DNA of 64,000 nt from Heterorhizobium halophytocola (GTDB taxonomy: Bacteria > Pseudomonadota > Alphaproteobacteria > Rhizobiales > Rhizobiaceae): contig NZ_JAGGJU010000002.1 in assembly GCF_017873095.1 (NCBI RefSeq), positions 186,001-250,000 on the forward strand, written 5' to 3'. How positions within the stretch are numbered: position 1 is the first letter of the stretch; each line of letters begins with the position of its first letter. The notes below the pieces were generated by a model. That model worked only from the letters and a program-made list of their open reading frames with translations. It made no database searches and was not told where the DNA came from. Both the position numbers and the translations under genes were made by a program. Shown here piece after piece: positions 54,919 through 61,264 of this stretch.

Positions 54919-55665
54919 ATGATCTTCGACGCTGCGAGCCTGGCTCTGAAAAACCTGACTGCTGCGGAAACCCGCAAGGTGTTGTGGAAGGTCCTGGGGC
55001 TGACGGCGCTGGTCCTGGTCGGGCTGTGGATCGCTTTTCGCGAGACGTTTATCGCTTTTGCTCTTCCCTGGCTTCAGGGGTTCTTTCCGGACCTGCCGGA
55101 ATGGGCGGGATGGTTGACCTTTGTCTTCGGTATCCTTGCAAGCATCGGCCTGGCACTGGCGCTGGCGCTGCTATTGTCCTCCGTGAGCGCGATCATCGCC
55201 GGGCTGTTTCTCGACGATGTTGCCGAGGTGATCGAGGCCCGCGACTATCCCGATCAGCCGATGGGTCGGGCCATGCCGATGGGCGAAGCGATCCTGTCGT
55301 CGATCAAGTTTTTCGGCATCGTGGTGATCGGCAATATCTTCGCCTTCATGATGCTGCTCGTGCCGGGGATCAACATCGTCGCTTTCTTTCTGGTCAATGG
55401 CTACCTGCTCGGTCGGGAATTCTTCGAATTCGCCGCCATGCGCTATAGGTCACCGGCCGAGGCGCGGCAGTTCCGCGCCAAGCATTCGACGACGGTCTTT
55501 CTTGCCGGGCTGCTGATCGCCGCCTTCCTGGCCGTGCCGATCCTCAATCTGCTGACGCCGCTGTTTGCCGCCTCGCTGATGGTGCATCTGCACAAGAAGA
55601 TTTCGGCCCGCGATCCTTTCCTGGAGGCACGCGCCGATCCGCGACTTACGCCGGCGCGGCCGTAA
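54919..55665 (+). CDS. EI24-domain (CysZ-family) membrane protein
   Basis: 248 aa, about four to six hydrophobic segments, with the EI24/CysZ pattern (AIIAGLFLDDVAEVIEARDYP and FMMLLVPGINIVAFFLVNGYLLGREFFEFAAMRY). ATG at 54919 follows GAGAGGCG. CysZ imports sulfate in enterics; the role of the rhizobial homologues is unclear. Its end overlaps the convergent nth gene by 20 bases. Confidence 0.85.
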   Translation: MIFDAASLALKNLTAAETRKVLWKVLGLTALVLVGLWIAFRETFIAFALPWLQGFFPDLPEWAGWLTFVFGILASIGLALALALLLSSVSAIIAGLFLDDVAEVIEARDYPDQPMGRAMPMGEAILSSIKFFGIVVIGNIFAFMMLLVPGINIVAFFLVNGYLLGREFFEFAAMRYRSPAEARQFRAKHSTTVFLAGLLIAAFLAVPILNLLTPLFAASLMVHLHKKISARDPFLEARADPRLTPARP

Positions 55666-56452
55666 CAGGGCCGATGACCTGGGCCGGCAGCTCGACGAGC
55701 GGCGCCGCCACGTCGACGGTCTTTTCCGGACAGCGGCAGAGATCGGCAATCACGCAATGCTCGCATTCGGGCCGGCGCGCCTTGCAGGTATAGCGCCCGT
55801 GCAGGATCAGCCAGTGATGGGCATGGTAGAGATAGTGTTTCGGGATGATTCGCTCGAGCTTCGCCTCGACCTCGTCGGGCGTCTTGCCGGGGGCAAGCCG
55901 GATGCGGTTGGCGATCCGCAGGATATGAGTATCGACGGCAATGGTGGCGATGCCGAAAGCCATGGACATCACGACATTGGCGGTCTTGCGCCCGACGCCC
56001 GGCAGGCGGACGAGTTCCTCGCGGGTGTTCGGCACGACACCGCCGAACTCGTCGACCAGCATGCGCGACAGGGCGATGACGTTCTTCGCCTTGTTGCGGT
56101 AGAGACCGATGGTCTTGATGTGGTCGCGAACCTTGTCTTCGCCGAGATCGAGCATTTTCTGCGGGGTATCGGCGATCGCAAACAGGGCCCGCGTCGCCTT
56201 GTTGACGCCGGCATCGGTTGCCTGGGCCGAGAGCGCCACGGCGACCACCAGCGTGAACGGGTTGACGTGCTCCAGCTCGCCCTTGGGTTCCGGGCGCTGG
56301 ATCGAGAAACGTCGGAAGATCTCCTCGATCTCCGCCTTCGAATAGACGCTGCGCGCGGTCGGTTTGCGGCGCGCACTCCCCTTGGCGGTTGCTGTGGCAG
56401 AATTTGACTTTTGCGGATTTTGGGTGCTGGATTTCGGCTTCGGCGTGGTCAT
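55646..56452 (-). CDS. nth: endonuclease III
   Basis: Base-excision DNA glycosylase/AP lyase, 268 aa. Seen: helix-hairpin-helix and catalytic Lys in LPGVGRKTANVVMSMAFG, catalytic Asp in IAVDTHILRIANRI, and the 4Fe-4S cluster C-x6-C-x2-C-x5-C (CKARRPECEHCVIADLC). A basic N-terminal extension of about 45 residues (PKPKSSTQNPQKS...) is common in alphaproteobacteria. Confidence 0.96.
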   Translation of the reverse strand: MTTPKPKSSTQNPQKSNSATATAKGSARRKPTARSVYSKAEIEEIFRRFSIQRPEPKGELEHVNPFTLVVAVALSAQATDAGVNKATRALFAIADTPQKMLDLGEDKVRDHIKTIGLYRNKAKNVIALSRMLVDEFGGVVPNTREELVRLPGVGRKTANVVMSMAFGIATIAVDTHILRIANRIRLAPGKTPDEVEAKLERIIPKHYLYHAHHWLILHGRYTCKARRPECEHCVIADLCRCPEKTVDVAAPLVELPAQVIGPVTAAPA

Positions 56453-56475
56453 GTCAAAATCTATAGTCGGGCATC

Positions 56476-56973
56476 ATGACGGAAAGCAATCTCGAACATG
56501 GCGGTGAACGGCCGATCTTCCTGGCCGAACTCGTACCGCACCGGTCTCTCGGGCGCCGCGGCTTTCGCGTCATGCTGGCGCTGTCGGGACTGATCTGCCT
56601 CGGCTACGGCCTGTTCTTCCTGGCAACAGGCGCCTGGCCGGTATTCCTGTTCTTCGGGCTCGATTTCCTGCTGCTTTACGGCGCCTTCCGGATGAACTAC
56701 CGGGCGGCCAAAGCGCGCGAAGAGGTCGAGGTGTCGCGCACCAATCTGTCGATCCGCAAGTTTGCGCCCTCCGGCCGGATGGTCGAGCACCGCTACAATC
56801 CGTTCTGGGCCCGCTTTCATGTGCGCCGCCACGAGGAATTCGGCATCCTGTCGATGGCAGTGGCCGCGCAGGGCCGGATAACCGAGGTCGGCGCCTTTCT
56901 CAATCCCGATGATCGCGAGAGCTTCGCAAGGGCGTTCAAGGGCGCATTGGCGACGGTGAAGCAGCGGATCTGA
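56476..56973 (+). CDS. DUF2244 family membrane protein
   Basis: 165 aa with two adjacent hydrophobic helices (about 30-70: ALSGLICLGYGLFFLATGAWPVFLFFGLDFLLLYGAF) and a soluble C-terminal part (RKFAPSGRMVEHRYNPFWARFHVRRHEE...EVGAFLNPDDRESFARAFKGAL) typical of DUF2244. Function unknown. Divergent from nth with only 23 bases between the starts. Confidence 0.9.
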   Translation: MTESNLEHGGERPIFLAELVPHRSLGRRGFRVMLALSGLICLGYGLFFLATGAWPVFLFFGLDFLLLYGAFRMNYRAAKAREEVEVSRTNLSIRKFAPSGRMVEHRYNPFWARFHVRRHEEFGILSMAVAAQGRITEVGAFLNPDDRESFARAFKGALATVKQRI

Positions 56974-57077
56974 CGAACGTCCCGGGGGCAGGGGCACAGC
57001 CTGCGCCTGCGTGCAAGAAACGGGTGGCGGCAGGGACTTGGCGGTGCCATCTTCCGCGTCATGAAGGAGATGCCGAG

Positions 57078-57974
57078 ATGAACGCCCCTCTTACACTTGC
57101 CCAGGCCGTTTCGCAGGACGCCGCCGTCAATGTCACACCACGGGGCTCCGACTACGAGACCGTGCGCCGGGTGATCGAATTGATCACGCTGGACTACCGC
57201 GATCAGCCATCGCTGGAGACGATCGCCGCCGAACTGGACCAGTCGCCGACCCAGTTGCAGAAGGTCTTTACCCGCTGGGCCGGCCTGTCGCCCAAGGGCT
57301 TCCTGCAGGCGGTCACGCTCGATCATGCCAAGCGACTTCTCGGTCGCGAGGGCATGCCGTTGCTGGAGACGGCCTTCGAGGTCGGGCTTTCGGGCCCTGG
57401 GCGCCTGCATGACCTCTTCGTGACCCATGAGGCGATGAGCCCCGGCGAGTGGAAGGCCAAGGGCGCGGGGCTGACGATCCGCCATGCCTTCCATCCCTCG
57501 CCTTTCGGTCTCGCGCTGGTGATGGCGACCGATCGCGGACTGGCAGGCCTTGCCTTTGCCGATCAGGGCGGCGAGGCGGCCTGTTTCGAGGACATGCGCC
57601 GACGCTGGCCCAATGCCGAATATATCGAGGATCGCGAAGCGACGCGGCCTTATGTGGGACGGATCTTCAACCGGGCCGAATGGTCCCGCGACCGGCCGCT
57701 CAATGTCGTGCTGATCGGCACCGATTTTCAGGTAAGCGTCTGGCAGAGCCTGCTGAAAATCCCCTTTGGTCGCGCCGTCACCTATTCCGACGTTGCCAAT
57801 GATATCGGCAAGCCCAAGGCCAATCGGGCCGTTGGGGCGGCGATCGGCGCCAACCCGATCTCCTTCGTCGTGCCCTGCCACCGGGCCGTCGGCAAATCCG
57901 GCGCGCTGACTGGTTATCACTGGGGGCTGACCCGCAAGCGGGCAATCCTCGGCTGGGAGCAGGGGGAGGGGTGA
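57078..57974 (+). CDS. Ada-like AraC-HTH / methylated-DNA--protein-cysteine methyltransferase
   Basis: 298 aa. Residues about 20-120 are an AraC-type HTH (SLETIAAELDQSPTQLQKVFTRWAGLSPKGFLQ); residues about 125-298 are the methyltransferase, with active Cys in VVPCHRAVGK and VTYSDVANDIGKPKANRAVGAAIGANPI. The N-terminal zinc phosphotriester-repair domain of full Ada is missing. AAGGAGA precedes ATG 57078. Repairs O6-methylguanine and may activate its own transcription. Confidence 0.94.
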   Translation: MNAPLTLAQAVSQDAAVNVTPRGSDYETVRRVIELITLDYRDQPSLETIAAELDQSPTQLQKVFTRWAGLSPKGFLQAVTLDHAKRLLGREGMPLLETAFEVGLSGPGRLHDLFVTHEAMSPGEWKAKGAGLTIRHAFHPSPFGLALVMATDRGLAGLAFADQGGEAACFEDMRRRWPNAEYIEDREATRPYVGRIFNRAEWSRDRPLNVVLIGTDFQVSVWQSLLKIPFGRAVTYSDVANDIGKPKANRAVGAAIGANPISFVVPCHRAVGKSGALTGYHWGLTRKRAILGWEQGEG

Positions 57975-58313
57975 CCGGCAGGCCGGTGCCAACGGTGTGC
58001 CGCTCTCTCGCTGGGCGGCCTCAAGGCTGCAGGCTGCGCAGTGCCGCGTTCCGCCTGCTGCTCGAAGGCTTGCGATATCGCCGGAGATAATGTGGCGATG
58101 TCCCTGGCTTCAGGCGCCGACGCGATCAGAGAGAGCATCGCGGAAAAGTCTGCCATACGTCGCGGTCGGGCCAGCGGCTTGGGAATGGCTCGGATACGCC
58201 CGGACCTAATCTCTTCCCGGATCGGTATCTCTGGGCACCGGATAAAGGCGCGGCCGGGCGGATTTGCCTTTGGCATGGGCATCGCTGTGGCGCAGTCGTG
58301 CGATTGGCGCATA
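57975..58313. other. intergenic region before the first small RNA
   Basis: About 340 bases with no supported gene. Both strands have only short frames. Promoter elements of the small RNA begin at its right end. Confidence 0.5.
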
Positions 58314-58324
58314 GCTGCACTGCA
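58314..58324. promoter_or_regulatory. GCTGCACTGCA element upstream of the first small RNA
   Basis: The 11-mer GCTGCACTGCA lies about 45 bases before the first RNA hairpin, followed by AT-rich sequence and a TATAAC candidate -10 at 58357. The same 11-mer occurs at 58953 in front of the second small RNA. Confidence 0.55.
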
Positions 58325-58368
58325 ACATTATAGATTTCAATGCCGGCGGATCCGTTTATAACGGTGTC

Positions 58369-58531
58369 TATCGAAGCTATGCACCTCCTCCCGCAGATGC
58401 TTCGTGTTGCGGACGCCTCTCCTCCTCCTCCCAAAGGCGTCTGCAGGAACAGCAGCTCCTCCTCCTCCCGATCTGCTGTTCGATTCTTTTGAGAAAGCCT
58501 GCCGCACCTCCTCCCGCGGCAGGCTTTTTCG
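58369..58531 (+). ncRNA. alpha-r14 (NfeR1)-family small RNA with four anti-Shine-Dalgarno loops
   Basis: Four successive hairpins each present CCTCCTCCC in the loop: 58384, 58424, 58461 and 58507. Stems are CGAAGC/GCTTCG, GACGCCT/AGGCGTC, AACAGCAG/CTGCTGTT and AAGCCTGCCGC/GCGGCAGGCTT; the last is followed by TTTTTCG and is the terminator, with the motif in its loop. Repeated CCUCCUCCC loops complementary to ribosome-binding sites define the rhizobial alpha-r14 sRNAs (NfeR1 in Sinorhizobium), which repress many transporter mRNAs. Start is estimated from the candidate -10. Confidence 0.88.
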
Positions 58532-58951
58532 TTTTCGGGCGGTCCGCCGGCCGTTCGCGCATGTCGAACCGTTTCGGCGGAAGATTTTTTTCATCACCTC
58601 TCATTTGGCTCGCATGCCACCCCTCTCTTTGCCGCGCCGCGCTCGCGCATGTCCGGCCTGTCGCGATGACCTGCAAACGGCAAGCAGGGCGATTTACGGA
58701 AGCCGGTCATCGGCGTGGCCTCGGATCGACGGGCGGGACGCGCCGAGCGCTAAGGGCCTCTCAAGGCCGTGCGGTCGGCCTTGGGGAGGCTGGCGCGTGC
58801 TTTTCTGGGCGTCGCCATCAAGGACGAACGTCGTCTGTCTTGGCGCTGGCGGGGCCGACGAGCGAAGCTTTTGAGAGATGTTTTCAGCGCCGGCTGGTGA
58901 TCGGAGACCACCGTGTCTGTTGTGCGGTTGCGAGCAGCGCGGTGGCTGCAT
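58532..58951. other. intergenic region between the two small RNAs
   Basis: 420 bases; no gene, terminator or strong repeat was seen. Frames on both strands lack ribosome sites. Confidence 0.5.
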
Positions 58952-58963
58952 GGCTGCACTGCA
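58952..58963. promoter_or_regulatory. GCTGCACTGCA element upstream of the second small RNA
   Basis: GGCTGCACTGCA followed by CAAATAATG; the first copy (58314) is followed by ACATTATAG. Distance to the presumed RNA start, about 45 bases, is similar at both sites, so it is a plausible binding site for one activator. Confidence 0.55.
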
Positions 58964-59007
58964 CAAATAATGTTTTCCAAATGATCAAAAAAGCGTCATG
59001 TTGCGCA

Positions 59008-59118
59008 CAGCTGATGCATATGCGGTGCCTCCCAGTTCCGCGCAGCAGCTGTTCCCCTCTGGAGGTCCATGACCTTCACACTTTATGGGCCGCGGTTTTG
59101 CCGACGGCCCTTTTTTTT
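59008..59118 (+). ncRNA. second small RNA, probable AbcR (alpha-r15)-like
   Basis: About 110 bases. It has the single-stranded motif GCCTCCCAGTTCCG (CUCCCA is the AbcR targeting motif), a second C-rich stretch TGTTCCCCTCT, hairpin AGGTCCATGACCT at 59063, TTCACACTTTATGG, and a terminator GGGCCG...CGGCCC with eight Ts. The order matches my memory of AbcR sRNAs, which bind ABC-transporter mRNAs with Hfq. Usual neighbour (a LysR gene) is absent. Start is estimated. Confidence 0.55.
59087..59118 (+). terminator. terminator of the second small RNA
   Basis: GGGCCG (59088-59093 region) pairs with CGGCCC ending at 59110, followed by TTTTTTTT. Very strong signal and the main support for a transcript here. 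Confidence 0.85.
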
Positions 59119-59224
59119 GCCCGGAATGCACGCTCTGTCCCGCCGGGATGGCGGACGCGCGCCGACGCTGCGCCTTCGCGGTGAACGTCAGTGCGTGGTG
59201 CGACGTGAACGTCGAAACCAATGT

Positions 59225-59938
59225 TCAAGCGCGCGTGGTCAGACCTTCGACGATGATCCTGAAGCAGGAGCGCAGATAGGACCACCTGTCGCGTCCCCCC
59301 GGCCATGCGGGAAAGTCCGATGTCTTGAGCGCCACCGCACCGAAGACCACATCCATCAGCATGCCGGCCACCAAGTCCGCGTCTTCGAAGCCGATCCGCC
59401 CGAGATTTCTCTGGCGTTCAAGCCAGTCGGCCAGAAGACGGCGCGAGGACTCCGGACCTTCCTTGTGCAGGATCGGCATGAGTTCCGGAAATTGCCGGCA
59501 CTCGACGATGAACATCGTCATCAGCGCGTCGCGCTGCCGCTCCGCCTCCGGCGCGAGATCGGTCTGGAAGATCCGGGCGAGAGCATCGGCAACCGGCAGG
59601 GCGTCATAGTCGCCGGGCAGCGCCAGCATGCTGCGCCGATGGATTGCGACCACCGCCGCGAACAGTTCGGGCTTGCCGGGAAACAGCCGATAAATGGTGC
59701 GCAGCGAGACATGGGCCTTGGCCGCCACATCGCTCATCGCCGTACCGCCATAGCCGCTTTCGAGAAACAGCGACCATGCCGTTTCGGCGATCAGGTCCCG
59801 CTGGGCATGGTCAGGCACCACCTTCGGCCTTCCACGAGGGCGCGCGGGATCGCCGGCGGCGCCCGCACGTGCCTTGAGGCTGGGATCAGCGGCTGGATCG
59901 TCTTTGTTCATGAGCGATTGCTGATGCTTGACATTCAT
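59225..59938 (-). CDS. TetR/AcrR-family regulator of the RND pump
   Basis: About 237 aa from ATG 59938 (59911 and 59965 are alternatives, none with a good ribosome site). N-terminal basic leader PARPRGRPKVVPDHAQRDLI then the HTH (AWSLFLESGYGGTAMSDVAAKAHVSLRTIYRLFPGKPELFAAV). Divergent from acrA-like and acrB-like genes, the standard AcrR arrangement; the 90-base AT-rich spacer (ATAATATAAAGGGTAATGCCAATTATC) presumably holds the operator. Confidence 0.9.
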   Translation of the reverse strand: MNVKHQQSLMNKDDPAADPSLKARAGAAGDPARPRGRPKVVPDHAQRDLIAETAWSLFLESGYGGTAMSDVAAKAHVSLRTIYRLFPGKPELFAAVVAIHRRSMLALPGDYDALPVADALARIFQTDLAPEAERQRDALMTMFIVECRQFPELMPILHKEGPESSRRLLADWLERQRNLGRIGFEDADLVAGMLMDVVFGAVALKTSDFPAWPGGRDRWSYLRSCFRIIVEGLTTRA

Positions 59939-60028
59939 TCGCCATAATATAAAGGGTAATGCCAATTATCGCAAATGCCCGATCTGTGTTACACGGGGTC
60001 CGGGTTGTTTCGCAGGGAGATGCAGCAT

Positions 60029-61264
60029 ATGACCATGGGCAGACACTATTTCATCGTGGCGGGCAAGCGCGCCACCCTGATGAGCCTGGCGCTGCTGGTG
60101 GCTTGCTCGGCGGACGACGCTGAAAACAAGCCGGACGTCCAGAAAGTCGAGGTCGGTTATGTCTCGCTGACCTCGCAATCGGTCCCGCAACTCGAGGAGC
60201 TGCGCGGCCGGGTGGTCGCCTATGCCACGGCAGAGGTGCGCCCGCAGGTCGACGGCATCGTGCGCAGCATCGATTTTACCGAGGGCAGGGAGGTCAAGCA
60301 GGGCGATACCCTCTACGAGATCGACCCGCGAAAATTTCAGGCAGCCTACGCCTCGGCGGAAGCGGCATTGAAGAAGGCCGAGGCCGCAAGCCAGGGCTAC
60401 CAGGCCACCTATGATCGCAACAAGACGCTGGCCAGGACCAATGCCGTCAGTGCCCAGACGCTGGACGATGCGCAGTCGAACCTGCTGCAGGCCCAGGCGT
60501 CCGAAGAAGCGGCACGTGCCGATCTCGATGCCGCCAAGATCGACCTCGACAACGCCACCATCAAGGCGCCGATCGGAGGTATGATCGGCACCTCCTCTGT
60601 CAGTGTCGGCGCGCTGGTCACCGAAAACCAGACCGACGCGCTGGTAACGATCCGCCAGATCCGGCCGATTCATGTCGATCTGGTCGATACCAGCGCCAAT
60701 ATGCTGAGGGTCAGAAGCGAGATCGACGCCGGACAGCTCGGCCGCGAGCGGGACGGGCCGGCGACAACGACCCTGACGCTGGAGAACGGCAAGGCCTATG
60801 ACGAACAGGGCGAGGTGTCCTTCGCCGACATGGTTGTCAGCGAAGAGACCGGGACCTTCACCGTGCGTGCCACTTTCCCCAATGAAAGGCGTATCCTGGT
60901 GCCGGGCATGTTCGTCACCGCCAAGGTGCATTTCGGCAATCTGACCAACGCGTTCCTCGTGCCGCAAAGGGCGTTGACCCGCAGCGACGACGGCACGGCG
61001 ACCGTCTACCTCGTGTCCGACGACGGCAAGGCGAAGAAGAGAAGCGTCACCACCAATGGCACCAGCGGCAATGACTGGATCGTCACCGACGGGTTGAAGA
61101 ATGGCGACAAGCTGATCGTCGACGGCTTTCAGAAATTGGAAGACGGCAAAGCCGTGACGGCGGTTGTGGCCGAGATCGACGAAAACGGTGTGGTCAAGCA
61201 GAGCCTGACATCCGGCAGCACGGCAGACACCAAATCCGCGGACCAAAAGGAAGCCGGCCAATGA
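60029..61264 (+). CDS. RND efflux periplasmic adaptor (AcrA-like)
   Basis: 411-aa membrane fusion lipoprotein. Signal with lipobox LLVACS. Adaptor pattern: RGRVVAYATAEVRPQVDGIVRSIDFTEGREVKQGDTLYEIDPRKFQAAYASAEAAL, coiled-coil hairpin (about 90-150), then PIGGMIGTSSVSVGALVTENQTDALVTIRQIRPIHVDL. ATG 60029 preferred (AGGGAG upstream). Stop overlaps the pump gene (ATGA). Confidence 0.94.
   Translation: MTMGRHYFIVAGKRATLMSLALLVACSADDAENKPDVQKVEVGYVSLTSQSVPQLEELRGRVVAYATAEVRPQVDGIVRSIDFTEGREVKQGDTLYEIDPRKFQAAYASAEAALKKAEAASQGYQATYDRNKTLARTNAVSAQTLDDAQSNLLQAQASEEAARADLDAAKIDLDNATIKAPIGGMIGTSSVSVGALVTENQTDALVTIRQIRPIHVDLVDTSANMLRVRSEIDAGQLGRERDGPATTTLTLENGKAYDEQGEVSFADMVVSEETGTFTVRATFPNERRILVPGMFVTAKVHFGNLTNAFLVPQRALTRSDDGTATVYLVSDDGKAKKRSVTTNGTSGNDWIVTDGLKNGDKLIVDGFQKLEDGKAVTAVVAEIDENGVVKQSLTSGSTADTKSADQKEAGQ

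Noticed and set aside
54383-54922. 179-codon plus-strand frame before the EI24 gene
   Set aside because: No ribosome site, mixed composition with many Cys/Arg/Trp, no domain, and overlap with the next start.
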